Shown: one piece after another, positions 1 to 7,794 of the stretch
Layout: the number at the start of each line of letters is the position of its first letter
How positions within the stretch are numbered: position 1 is the stretch's first letter
Source of the DNA: Chitinophaga oryzae
GTDB taxonomy: Bacteria > Bacteroidota > Bacteroidia > Chitinophagales > Chitinophagaceae
Direction of reading: 5' to 3'
DNA length: 64,000 nucleotides
NCBI RefSeq assembly: GCF_012516375.2
Contig: NZ_CP051204.2
Span: 1,674,001-1,738,000 of the forward strand
The notes under the pieces: generated by a model
Told to the model about the DNA's origin: nothing
Seen by the model: the letters and a program-made list of their open reading frames with translations, nothing else
The model's database searches: none
Program-made: the position numbers and the translations under genes

Positions 1-1
1 G

Positions 2-598
2 GAGGCAGAACTGTACAAGCTGCGGCAACAGCTGCAACCGCACTTCCTGTTCAACAGCCTCAACTCTATCAACGCGCTCATTATGCTGCGCCCTGAACAG
101 GCCCGTGAAATGGTGCTCAAACTGTCCGACTTCCTCCGGGGTTCCCTGAAACGGGAAGATGATCACTGGATCTCCCTGAAAGAAGAGCTCCAGTATCTCC
201 AGTTATATCTCGATATCGAGAAAGTGAGATTCGGACATCGTTTAACCACCAGCGTTAGTTACGACGAAGCCGCAGAAGCCATGTATATGCCGCCTATGCT
301 GCTGCAGCCGGTAGTGGAAAATGCCATTAAATTCGGGCTTTATGATACTGTAGGAGATATCACCATTACCATCAGGGCTTTTGTGGAAGAAGGAATGCTG
401 ATGCTGGAAGTGAAAAACCCTTTTGACAACGAACTGCAGCAGCCCAATAAAGGCACCGGTTTCGGGCTTACCTCCATCAGAAGAAGGCTGTATCTGCTGT
501 TCGCAAGGCAGGACCTTATGGAGACGGGCGCTCAGGAGAATATTTATACCACGCTGATTAAAGTACCACAAACACATGATAAAAGCAGTAATAATTGA
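2..598 (+). CDS. LytS/YpdA-type sensor histidine kinase, C-terminal part (5' end outside window)
   Basis: The reading frame is open from the first bases of the window, so the gene starts upstream and only about 198 residues are seen. The frame begins with the phosphoacceptor region LQPHFLFNSLNSI of the His_kinase (LytS) family, followed by an HATPase_c domain with the N-box QPVVENAIKFGL and the G-box GTGFGLTSIRRRL. In this family the kinase autophosphorylates on the His of QPHFLFN and passes phosphate to a LytTR regulator. The next gene is exactly such a regulator and overlaps the 3' end by 23 bases, so the two are translationally coupled. The input domain, normally membrane segments in this family, lies outside the window and the stimulus is unknown. 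Confidence 0.93.
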   Translation, partial: EAELYKLRQQLQPHFLFNSLNSINALIMLRPEQAREMVLKLSDFLRGSLKREDDHWISLKEELQYLQLYLDIEKVRFGHRLTTSVSYDEAAEAMYMPPMLLQPVVENAIKFGLYDTVGDITITIRAFVEEGMLMLEVKNPFDNELQQPNKGTGFGLTSIRRRLYLLFARQDLMETGAQENIYTTLIKVPQTHDKSSNN

Positions 599-1313
599 TG
601 ATGAACCTCTGGCACGTGAAGTGGTAAAGGAGTTCCTGGCAGCCTATCCGCAGGTGCAACTGATGCAGGAATGCAACGATGGTTTCGAAGGACTGAAAGC
701 CATTCAGCAACATCAGCCGGATATCATCTTCCTCGATATCCAGATGCCGAAAATCACCGGTTTTGAAATGCTGGAGCTGGTGGAAAATATGCCGGCCGTT
801 ATATTCACCACCGCTTTTGAAGAACACGCCCTCCGCGCTTTCGAAGTACATGCGGTGGATTACCTGCTGAAACCTTTCTCCCGCGATCGTTTTGACAAAG
901 CCTTTCAGAAATGGATGGAGCAACATAATAACAATGCCGCCGCTACGGCTGCATTACTGGACACAGCCGCCGCTACGCCCCTGCAAAACAACCGGGTGGT
1001 GATCAAGATCAACGGCAAAATCAAAATCATCCCGGTACAGGACATTCACTACCTGGAAGCCGCAGATGATTATGTAAAGATTGTGACGCAGGAAGGCAGT
1101 TTCCTGAAGAACAAAACCATGTCGTTTTTTGAGCAGACGCTGGACCCGCAGCAGTTCACCCGGGTGCACCGTTCATTTATCCTGAACGTTAACCAGGTGA
1201 CCCGCATCGATCCTTATGAGAAAGAGAACCACCTGGCCATTCTGCGCAGCGGAGCCAGGGTGCTGGTAAGCAAAACCGGTTATCCCCGCCTGAAAGCCGC
1301 GCTGGGGCTATAA
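576..1313 (+). CDS. LytTR-family response regulator
   Basis: The 245-residue protein has an N-terminal receiver domain (about 1-120) and a C-terminal LytTR DNA-binding domain (about 145-243). The receiver shows the acidic pair IIDDE, the phosphoacceptor Asp54 in FLDIQMP, the Thr of FTTAFEEHA and the Lys of YLLKPF. The LytTR part contains the typical YLEAADDYVKI and FTRVHRSFILN segments. The start codon lies inside the upstream kinase gene, so the pair forms a two-component operon. It presumably binds direct repeats at its target promoters; targets cannot be deduced here. The thioesterase gene converges on it and overlaps its stop by 6 bases. Confidence 0.95.
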   Translation: MIKAVIIDDEPLAREVVKEFLAAYPQVQLMQECNDGFEGLKAIQQHQPDIIFLDIQMPKITGFEMLELVENMPAVIFTTAFEEHALRAFEVHAVDYLLKPFSRDRFDKAFQKWMEQHNNNAAATAALLDTAAATPLQNNRVVIKINGKIKIIPVQDIHYLEAADDYVKIVTQEGSFLKNKTMSFFEQTLDPQQFTRVHRSFILNVNQVTRIDPYEKENHLAILRSGARVLVSKTGYPRLKAALGL

Positions 1314-1697
1314 GGCAGCAAAACGCCGCTCCAGTTTTTCTTTCGGCAGTATTTTCTGTGCTTGTGTGCCCCGGGCAATGAGCCGGCTGCCACAATACGC
1401 TTCATAACTGCAGATAATTTCATTTCCCTGCAAGGCGGTGATGGTGGCGGTAAAATGTACCTCGCTGCCTTGCAGGGCCGGTGAAAGATGTTCTACGGTC
1501 AGCATCGTGCCGATACCTTCCTCTTCCGCTGTTTTCATTTCCAGCACAAACAACCGGCAGCACCATTCGGCGTCGCGGCCCAGCGCGAAGGTGGCGTACA
1601 CCGGATGCACCGTGCCGCTGTCAAAAGACGCACAATCTTCAGCCCGCACATGACGGGTAAAGTGTTTCACATCGCCGGGCTGAAAAATGGCTCGCAT
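1308..1697 (-). CDS. FlK-like hotdog thioesterase
   Basis: A 129-residue single-domain protein resembling the fluoroacetyl-CoA thioesterase (FlK) group of hotdog enzymes, which hydrolyse acyl-CoA thioesters in the cytoplasm. From memory FlK uses Thr42, Glu50 and His76. This protein has Thr36 (in PVYAT), Glu44 (in RDAEW) and His70 (in TVEHL), with the same spacing of 8 and 34 residues, so the catalytic residues look conserved. The substrate is unlikely to be fluoroacetate; related proteins are usually annotated as generic thioesterases. It runs convergently to the response regulator, overlapping its stop by 6 bases, and is divergent from the MarR gene. The ATG at 1697 gives the natural N-terminus. 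Confidence 0.8.
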   Translation of the reverse strand: MRAIFQPGDVKHFTRHVRAEDCASFDSGTVHPVYATFALGRDAEWCCRLFVLEMKTAEEEGIGTMLTVEHLSPALQGSEVHFTATITALQGNEIICSYEAYCGSRLIARGTQAQKILPKEKLERRFAAL

Positions 1698-1787
1698 ATT
1701 TCACTTTTTTGATCTGACCTAAGTTAAGGTATTAATCGTTCAGGAACAGGATGACGCCTGTGTCTGTTCAGATCAGGAAAAAATCAT

Positions 1788-1820
1788 TTAGTTGAATATG
1801 CAACTAATTTTGTACCTTTG
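1788..1820 (+). promoter_or_regulatory. marR promoter with overlapping palindromic operator
   Basis: A Bacteroidota-type promoter is visible: TTG at 1792-1794, an 18-base spacer and TACCTTTG at 1813-1820, ending 21 bases before the marR start. The -33 element sits inside the perfect palindrome TTAGTTG-N6-CAACTAA (1788-1807). The same half-sites recur at 2282-2301 before the transporter gene, so this is probably the site through which the MarR protein represses itself. Confidence 0.75.
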
Positions 1821-1841
1821 TAAAATCAATAAAACAGCTTC

Positions 1842-2267
1842 ATGGACCAGTCACCACGGATCAGCTTATTAATCTCCCAGGCGCTGGGGCTTTACCGCCA
1901 GCGTATCAATGCCCTGCTGGCGCAGCACCACATTGACCTTACGTCTGAAATGGTAACGGTGCTGCGGATACTGTGGCACCGGGAAGGCCGTAAACAGCAG
2001 GAGATAGCCGACGTATTGCATAAAGACAAAGCCAGTATCACCAAAGTTATCCACAATATGGAAAAACGTGGACTGGTGGCACGCATGGCGGATGAAACCG
2101 ATGCCCGTAACAAAAAAATTATGCTCACTGCTGAAGGCCTGTCGCTCAAAGAAAAGGTGCTGCCCGTGCTGGACCCGTTCCTGGACAGCGTTACCGCTGG
2201 TTTCGATGAAAAAGAACTGGCTGCTGCCCGGGGGGTGCTGTCTGCCATTATCCGCCAGCTGCAATAA
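1842..2267 (+). CDS. MarR-family transcriptional regulator
   Basis: A 141-residue winged-helix regulator. The recognition region has the usual MarR order: EIADVLHKDKASITKVIHNMEKRGLV followed by the wing RMADETDARNKKIMLTAEG, framed by N- and C-terminal dimerisation helices. MarR proteins bind palindromes as dimers and let go when a ligand binds. The gene is followed after 36 bases by a drug-efflux-type transporter in the same direction, the classic MarR-pump arrangement. A perfect palindrome overlaps its own promoter and a second copy lies between the two genes, so autoregulation and control of the pump are the likely roles. The ligand cannot be inferred. Confidence 0.94.
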   Translation: MDQSPRISLLISQALGLYRQRINALLAQHHIDLTSEMVTVLRILWHREGRKQQEIADVLHKDKASITKVIHNMEKRGLVARMADETDARNKKIMLTAEGLSLKEKVLPVLDPFLDSVTAGFDEKELAAARGVLSAIIRQLQ

Positions 2268-2281
2268 AAAATTTTACTTAA

Positions 2282-2301
2282 ATAGTTGCATGTTCAACTA
2301 T
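2282..2301 (+). promoter_or_regulatory. second MarR-type palindrome, in front of the efflux gene
   Basis: ATAGTTG-N6-CAACTAT is a perfect palindrome with 7-base arms, ending two bases before the transporter's ATG (2304). It shares the core TAGTTG-N6-CAACTA with the operator upstream of marR, and the spacer length is the same. Its place between the genes suggests separate control of the pump, for instance by blocking an internal promoter or elongation. Confidence 0.7.
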
Positions 2302-2303
2302 AA

Positions 2304-3908
2304 ATGAATTATTTCATGGCTTATGCGTTATCACCTTACCGGTCTTTTGTACCCCGGACCGTAAAAGGGCCGGTCATTATCGTGCTGATCATCCTGCAGT
2401 CTTTTGTACTGGGCATCACCAGCGCCACCGCTTCGCGGCTGGCAGCGTTTTACGGCATAGCGCCGGAAACGGTCACCTGGTTTTCGCAGGCCGGCGCCAT
2501 TGGCATGGTGGCCATTATACCGGTCTACTACCGTTTGCGGATGTACTTTCAGAAATCAGACCTGCTGCAGCTGGCGTTGGGGTTACAGGTGGTGTTGTCA
2601 TTGCTGTGTTTCACCGTTAACGATGCACCGCTGTTGCTGACCGGCAACTTTTTCATCGGTATGCTGAAGCTGGCCTGCCTGCTGGATTTTATCTCGCTGC
2701 TAACGAACGAATATCCTGTCATGCGCCACCGGGCGCTGTTTTACGGTATCTATTATACTATTGCGCGATTCGGGGGAGAGCTGGCCAATATCCTGGTGAA
2801 CCCTGTGCTGGAGGCAGACGACTGGCGGGATATCTACCTTATTTCCGCTGCAGCGGCAGCTATCTGTATGGTGTTATGCGTGTGTTTGTTCCACCGTCAG
2901 CGGATGCAGCGGCGCGTGCCTTTGTACCAGGTGGACTGGCTCAGCATGTTATTGTTTGTGGCCGCCGCTTTCCTTTTCGCGTATATCCTTACCTATGGAA
3001 AAACGCTGGACTGGTTTGAGGAGGATACGATGGTATATGCATTGGTTGGCTGTATGATCAGTACAGCGTTGTTTATATACCGGCAGTTTCAGGTGAGGCG
3101 GCCTTTCTGGAACCTGCGGGTGTTCCGGCTGTACCGCCAGGTACCGCTGGGAATTGCCTTTATGCTGGTGTTGTATGTGTTTTATAGTACCAACCTGTTA
3201 TTTAACTATTATGCCGGGTATAACTTCCGGGGAGAAGAAAATTATCTTTCACAGGTGGCTGTTGTTACGCTGTGCGCTTACCTGGTCAGTTTTCCGTTGA
3301 CCGGCTGGCTGCTCTATAAAGGGGCGCAGCGCCGGGTGATGCTGAGCCTTGGTTTTCTTTTGTATGGTGGTTCGTTATATCTTTTCTGCAACAACATACA
3401 AACTGCTGCCTCCCTTGATGCGCTGGTGGTCCCGTTTCTGCTGCAGGGCATGGCTTATGGCCTGGTGCTCACCACACTCTCCACGTTTGCCGCTACCAAT
3501 GTGCCGCGGCATATGAACGGGGACAGGGTGATGGGCAGCCTGTCTTTCCGCTACATCATCGGTTCCTTTGCCGGTTACTCGCTGTACAGCAACTGGTTGT
3601 TCAGGGGTACGGCCGCGCATGCAGCATCGCTGTCTGAGCGCCTTACTGCCGGCAACCCGCTGTACAGCAGGGAACTGGGCAGTTTCACTGCTTTGTACCA
3701 GTCCCGCGGCATGGACCTGCAGCATGCCACGCTCGCGGCGCAGGCTGTGATCCAAAAGAAACTGCAGTTGCAGGCCATGCTGGTGTCCCTGCGCGACATC
3801 GCGATGTATGTGGCCGTCATAGCGGTGATAGCGGCTGTACTGGTATTGCTGGTACGCCGGTTTGAAATGCACGAAATAGCGGCGAAAAACAAATACAAAA
3901 TCGTGTAA
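2304..3908 (+). CDS. DHA2-type MFS efflux transporter
   Basis: A 534-residue integral membrane protein with roughly 14 hydrophobic segments, the size and layout of the DHA2 (EmrB-like) drug:H+ antiporters. It would export a toxic compound or metabolite across the inner membrane using the proton gradient. It lies 36 bases behind a MarR regulator in the same direction, with a palindromic operator directly before the start, so expression is probably derepressed by the exported substrate. No membrane-fusion protein or outer-membrane channel gene is next to it. The C-terminus is basic and cytoplasmic. A second in-frame ATG at 2316 is an alternative start. It converges on the mntH gene with only 9 bases between stops. 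Confidence 0.85.
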   Translation: MNYFMAYALSPYRSFVPRTVKGPVIIVLIILQSFVLGITSATASRLAAFYGIAPETVTWFSQAGAIGMVAIIPVYYRLRMYFQKSDLLQLALGLQVVLSLLCFTVNDAPLLLTGNFFIGMLKLACLLDFISLLTNEYPVMRHRALFYGIYYTIARFGGELANILVNPVLEADDWRDIYLISAAAAAICMVLCVCLFHRQRMQRRVPLYQVDWLSMLLFVAAAFLFAYILTYGKTLDWFEEDTMVYALVGCMISTALFIYRQFQVRRPFWNLRVFRLYRQVPLGIAFMLVLYVFYSTNLLFNYYAGYNFRGEENYLSQVAVVTLCAYLVSFPLTGWLLYKGAQRRVMLSLGFLLYGGSLYLFCNNIQTAASLDALVVPFLLQGMAYGLVLTTLSTFAATNVPRHMNGDRVMGSLSFRYIIGSFAGYSLYSNWLFRGTAAHAASLSERLTAGNPLYSRELGSFTALYQSRGMDLQHATLAAQAVIQKKLQLQAMLVSLRDIAMYVAVIAVIAAVLVLLVRRFEMHEIAAKNKYKIV

Positions 3909-3917
3909 TCGTTCCCG

Positions 3918-5789
3918 TTATTGCACCACGAGTACGGGGACTTTTACAAAATGACGTACCTGGTTGGCGGTTTCCCCGTAAATCCAGTCCTTGATGCCTT
4001 TGTGGCCGTGGCCGCCGAGTACGAGGAAGTCCGCTTTCTCATGGTTAACGATGCGGGCGATCTCTTTGGCGCGGTGACGGAAGCCCAGCATACCCCTGGC
4101 TTTGATGCCGCGGCTGTTCAGCAGCGCCAGGTAGGTGTCCAGCTGTTCCTGGTCCTTCCGCGTTTCAAAGTCATCCGAATCTTTCCCGAAGTATTTGGCA
4201 GAAGCGCTTTCCACGATGTGTATCAACAGGTATTCCGTATGCTCGTTACCGTGAGCGATGGCGTTGGAGATGATCTGTTCGTCTTTTTTGCTGAATTCCA
4301 GCGCCATGGCGATGCGTTTGTATTCCGGCTTTTCCAGTTCACCGAGGGAGACCTGCGGGGTGTGGATACCGCCGGATGTTTCCTGGCGGTAGCGGCTCAC
4401 GAGCGGATATACCACCGTGATGATCAGCAGCGCCACAAAGCCAAGGGAGGCCACGATGATGATGCCGTCCACGAAGACGTTACCGTTGCCGGAAATGTAG
4501 CCCATCGCTTCTGTGTACACCATACGCATATTCAAATATACCAACAAAGCGGTGATAGCCCAGCTAAGCACTTTGGTGGCGGGTTTGATGGCAAATTTGC
4601 CCATGGTGTGTTTATCGCTCACGAAATGGATCAGCGGGATGATGGCGAAGCCCAGCTGCATGCTCAGCAGTACCTGGCTGAAGACCAGCAGGGCGCCCAC
4701 TTCATTTTCTCCGGCGATGAGGATCACAAGGAACGCCGGTACAATGGCGAGCAGGCGGGTCAGTAACCGCCGCAGCCATGGGTTGATACGCAGGTGCAGA
4801 TACCCCTCCATGATGATCTGTCCGGCGAGGGTGCCGGTCACGGTACTGCTCTGTCCTGCCGCGATCAGCGCCACGGCAAAGAGGATGGGCGCGAGCTTGC
4901 TGCTGAGCAGCTGCTCCAGCAGCTGGTGTGCATCCTGTATTTCAGCGACGTCTGTACGGCCTGTTTTGAAGAACACGGCAGCGGCCAGGATCAGGATAGC
5001 GGCATTGACCAGGAAAGCGAGGTTGAGTGCAATGGTGCTGTCCACAAAATTGAGTTTCAGCGCCTGTTTGATACCGGCATCGTCTCTTTTGATTTTACGG
5101 GTCTGTACCAGTGCGGAGTGAAGGTAGAGGTTGTGCGGCATCACTGTCGCCCCGATAATGCCGATAGCGATGTACAGCGCGGTATTATCCGGGATGGAGG
5201 GAATGAAACCCTGTGCCACTTCCCGCATATCGGGTTTGGCCATGACGAGCTGCACGAGAAAGGAAACGCCTACCACAGCAACGAGCGCCACAATAAAAGC
5301 TTCCATTTTGCGGATACCGTACCGCTGCAATATCAGCAGCAGGAAGGTGTCCAGCACGGTGAGGCTCACGCCCCATATGAGCGGCAGGCCGGTCAGCAGT
5401 TGCAGCCCGATGGCCATGCCCAGCACTTCGGCGAGGTCGGTGGCGGCGATGGCCACCTCCGCCAGCAGGTACAGGACGAAGTTAACGCTGCGTGGATAAG
5501 TCTCCCTGTTGGCCTGCGCCAGGTCGCGGCCCCGCACAATGCCCAGCCGGGCGCTGAGGCTCTGCAGCAGCAGGGCCATCAGGTTGCTCATCAGCAGCAC
5601 CCATATCAGCTTATAGCCGTACTGGCTGCCGCCGGCCAGGTCGGTGGCCCAGTTGCCGGGGTCCATATATCCTACAGAAACGAGGTAAGCCGGCCCGAAA
5701 AAGGCGAATAGTTTCCTCCACTTTGATTTGTTGCTTGTATCAATACTCTGATGTACCTCACTCAGCGACGTTGCGTGATTGTAGTCCAT
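3918..5789 (-). CDS. mntH: Nramp divalent metal transporter fused to a universal stress protein domain
   Basis: A 623-residue protein. Residues about 25-460 form an Nramp transporter with the metal-binding motifs DPGNWATD in the first core helix and MPHNLYLH in helix 6, so it should take up Mn2+ or Fe2+ with protons across the inner membrane. Residues about 489-623 are a UspA domain with the nucleotide-binding signature GGHGHKG-x9-GETAN, suggesting ATP or nucleotide sensing in the cytoplasm. Typical MntH proteins are about 410-450 residues, so the tail is an added regulatory domain; such fusions are known in Bacteroidota. It lies downstream of mntR on the same strand, separated by a palindromic repeat. 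Confidence 0.93.
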   Translation of the reverse strand: MDYNHATSLSEVHQSIDTSNKSKWRKLFAFFGPAYLVSVGYMDPGNWATDLAGGSQYGYKLIWVLLMSNLMALLLQSLSARLGIVRGRDLAQANRETYPRSVNFVLYLLAEVAIAATDLAEVLGMAIGLQLLTGLPLIWGVSLTVLDTFLLLILQRYGIRKMEAFIVALVAVVGVSFLVQLVMAKPDMREVAQGFIPSIPDNTALYIAIGIIGATVMPHNLYLHSALVQTRKIKRDDAGIKQALKLNFVDSTIALNLAFLVNAAILILAAAVFFKTGRTDVAEIQDAHQLLEQLLSSKLAPILFAVALIAAGQSSTVTGTLAGQIIMEGYLHLRINPWLRRLLTRLLAIVPAFLVILIAGENEVGALLVFSQVLLSMQLGFAIIPLIHFVSDKHTMGKFAIKPATKVLSWAITALLVYLNMRMVYTEAMGYISGNGNVFVDGIIIVASLGFVALLIITVVYPLVSRYRQETSGGIHTPQVSLGELEKPEYKRIAMALEFSKKDEQIISNAIAHGNEHTEYLLIHIVESASAKYFGKDSDDFETRKDQEQLDTYLALLNSRGIKARGMLGFRHRAKEIARIVNHEKADFLVLGGHGHKGIKDWIYGETANQVRHFVKVPVLVVQ

Positions 5790-5797
5790 AATAAATT

Positions 5798-5882
5798 CAA
5801 TTACGAATTACGAATTACGAATTACGAATTACGGCTGACGAAGGAGTCCGCATTCGTAATTCGTAATTCGTAATTCGTAATT
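5798..5882. repeat. palindromic ATTACGA array (family 1), mntR-mntH spacer
   Basis: Four tandem 7-base units of ATTACGA type (from about 5800) face four units of the complementary TTCGTAAT type (to about 5882), giving two perfect 27-base arms around a spacer of about 20 bases. It fills almost the whole gap between mntR and mntH and would form a strong hairpin in mRNA. Related arrays occur at 22922, 24140 and 39124. Confidence 0.9.
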
Positions 5883-5885
5883 TTT

Positions 5886-6545
5886 TTAAACAGGTCTTAC
5901 CATGATATTTTTAGCTACCTGCTCACTGATGGTGAGGGCAGGCAGGTGTTTCATTTTGATTTCGATGGAATTGTCATACTCGTAATGGGCGACGATCTCC
6001 AGCTGGGTGCCGAGGCGGATGCCTTTGGCGTTGAGGAAAGCCAGCAGGGCGACCGACTGGTCCGTGACGGCCGTTACCACCAGCCTTTTGGCGTTGGCCT
6101 GGTCCAGCGATGTCTGCGGGCGCGGTTTGGCCATTCTGCCGTGAGCGTCGGGGATAGGGTCGCCGTGCGGGTCTACGGTCGGATTACCGAGGTAGTCGCT
6201 CAGGCGGTCAGTCAGCTTTTCGCTGCGCACATGCTCCAGCTCTTCGGCCAGCTCATGCACCTCCTCCCAGCTGAAAGCCAGCTTGTCTACCAGGAAACAT
6301 TCCCACAGCCGGTGGCGGCGCACAATCTGCAGCGCCGTTTTACGGCCCTCCGCAGTGAGGGTGATGCCTTTGTATTTTTCATAATCTATCAGTTGCTTTT
6401 CTTTTAGTTTCTTGGCCATATCCGTTACAGAAGCCGGTTTGGTATCCAGTTCATACGCCAGTCCGTTGGTGGTAACCGCCGTATCCCCTTCCTGGAGCTT
6501 GTAAATGGCTTTCACGTAGTTCTCTTCTGCAATAGATAAGTTCAT
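5886..6545 (-). CDS. mntR: DtxR/MntR-family metal-dependent repressor
   Basis: A 219-residue iron/manganese-dependent repressor. Residues 1-65 form the winged helix (ENYVKAIYKLQEG ... LAYELDTKPASVTDMAKKL). Residues 65-140 carry the metal-binding and dimerisation helices with RRHRLWECFLVDKL, EEVHELAEELEH and the NPTVDPHGDPIP segment. The C-terminal part is an SH3-like FeoA domain. With bound Mn2+ or Fe2+ such proteins repress uptake genes; mntH directly downstream is the obvious target. Overlapping palindromes sit 4-33 bases upstream of the start, consistent with autorepression. The ATG at 6545 matches the usual family N-terminus. Confidence 0.93.
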   Translation of the reverse strand: MNLSIAEENYVKAIYKLQEGDTAVTTNGLAYELDTKPASVTDMAKKLKEKQLIDYEKYKGITLTAEGRKTALQIVRRHRLWECFLVDKLAFSWEEVHELAEELEHVRSEKLTDRLSDYLGNPTVDPHGDPIPDAHGRMAKPRPQTSLDQANAKRLVVTAVTDQSVALLAFLNAKGIRLGTQLEIVAHYEYDNSIEIKMKHLPALTISEQVAKNIMVRPV

Positions 6546-6548
6546 ATC

Positions 6549-6578
6549 GTCTAAAATATTATTTAGACAAATCTAAAT
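6549..6578 (-). promoter_or_regulatory. overlapping MntR-type operators in the mntR promoter
   Basis: Two overlapping palindromes share a half-site: GTCTAAA-N6-TTTAGAC (6549-6568) and ATTTAGA-CAAA-TCTAAAT (6561-6578). On the minus strand the sequence also contains TAGATTTG (6575-6568), a match to the Bacteroidota -7 box. An operator over the -7 of mntR suits metal-dependent autorepression by the DtxR-family product; binding is inferred. Confidence 0.7.
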
Positions 6579-6674
6579 AATTTTGTTGAACTTTTCCTCA
6601 TCCGGTATGTTTTTTGATTTTAGCTGCGCACATATAAAAATTATATCTAACTTTTCGCCCTGAATCAACTTTGC

Positions 6675-7652
6675 ATGAAGCGTTACCTGTTATTATTATT
6701 GACAATTGGTGCACTGGCAGCCTGTAAATCCAACAAGAAACCTGGCAAAGGCGCTAATGAGCCGATGACATTTGAAGACTTCCAGGAACTGTTTACACCC
6801 GGAACATTACCGTATAAACTGAATGCAGACTCCCTGCAGCTGAAAATGGCCGACTCGCTTGCGGTGGGAGCTGCTGACGTGAGCCGCTTTCTCACCGACA
6901 CCCTCACCCAGGGAGATTATGGCAAAACGGAAAAAGTAAAGCTGTTCCCGCTCACCCGCATCCCGGGAAACGTGACCAACTACATGGTCATGAAAGCGGT
7001 AGGCCGCACACAGACAACCGGTTATCTTTGCATACTCGACAAAAAAGGAAAATACCTGAACCGCTTGCGTATAGCCAACACCGGTAGTGCCGACGGTACA
7101 GTTATTTCCACTTCCATCGATACTAAAAATGTGATCAAAATCAGCTCGGAAAAAAAACTGAGCAGCAGCAGCACTGCCCTGAGAGAGGATTTTTATGCCG
7201 TGGGTAAAGATGGTATGGTGCAGCTGATCATGACCAACTCCAATGGTCCCACCACGCCCGGACAAATCTTCAACCCTATTGATACACTGCCGCGCAAGCA
7301 TAAGTTCTCCGGCGATTACACTTCCGGCGACATGAGCCTGATCTCCATCCGTGACGGGGAAGACGCTAAAACTTTCCAGTTCTTCATCACCTTCTCTAAA
7401 AATAATGGTAGCTGTAAAGGTGAACTGAGCGGAAGAGGACATTACATTGCAGGTAACAGAGGCGAGTTTAAAGACAAGGAATCTTCCTGTGGCATCGCCT
7501 TCCAGTTTTCCGCCGGCAAGGTAACTATCCGCGAGATAGGCGGTTGTGGCGCTTACCGTGGCATCAAGTGTTTCTTCGAAGGAAACTATGTGAAAAAAGC
7601 AGAGAAGGGTTCCCGCAAAGGCGCCAAGCAGCAAAGCTCTCAAAGATTATAA
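6675..7652 (+). CDS. predicted lipoprotein of unknown function; C-terminus encoded by a repeat
   Basis: The 325-residue product begins with a lipoprotein signal peptide ending LAACKS, so it is expected to be lipid-anchored in the envelope. No catalytic motif or family is recognised. The middle contains several Cys residues (GSCKGEL, ESSCGIAF, GGCGAYRGIKC) that could form disulfides in the periplasm. The last 18 or so residues, from about KAEKGSRKGAKQ to the stop, are encoded by a dispersed palindromic repeat beginning near 7609, so the natural end of the protein has probably been replaced by repeat-encoded sequence. The gene is divergent from mntR but has no obvious functional link to it. Confidence 0.75.
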   Translation: MKRYLLLLLTIGALAACKSNKKPGKGANEPMTFEDFQELFTPGTLPYKLNADSLQLKMADSLAVGAADVSRFLTDTLTQGDYGKTEKVKLFPLTRIPGNVTNYMVMKAVGRTQTTGYLCILDKKGKYLNRLRIANTGSADGTVISTSIDTKNVIKISSEKKLSSSSTALREDFYAVGKDGMVQLIMTNSNGPTTPGQIFNPIDTLPRKHKFSGDYTSGDMSLISIRDGEDAKTFQFFITFSKNNGSCKGELSGRGHYIAGNRGEFKDKESSCGIAFQFSAGKVTIREIGGCGAYRGIKCFFEGNYVKKAEKGSRKGAKQQSSQRL

Positions 7653-7790
7653 CAAGCGGGCAAAGAAAGCAAAGGAGCGGAGATCAATTCGATTTGATCT
7701 CCGCTCCTTTGCTTTCTTATTTAAACTTAAAAAAATCTTTGCGCTCTTTGTTGCTTTGCGCCTTTGCAGGAACCCCACGCGCCTGCGGGA
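7609..7790. repeat. GCAAAGG palindromic element (family 2), copy 1
   Basis: The centre is a perfect 24-base hairpin (7664-7687 and 7694-7717, left arm beginning AGAAAGCAAAGGAGCG) with loop TTCGAT. It is flanked by imperfect outer arms rich in GCAAAGGCGC on the left and GCGCCTTTGC on the right. A nearly identical element, with the same loop, lies at 30640-30800. It overlaps the 3' end of the lipoprotein gene and lies between convergent genes. Confidence 0.9.
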
Positions 7791-7794
7791 TACT

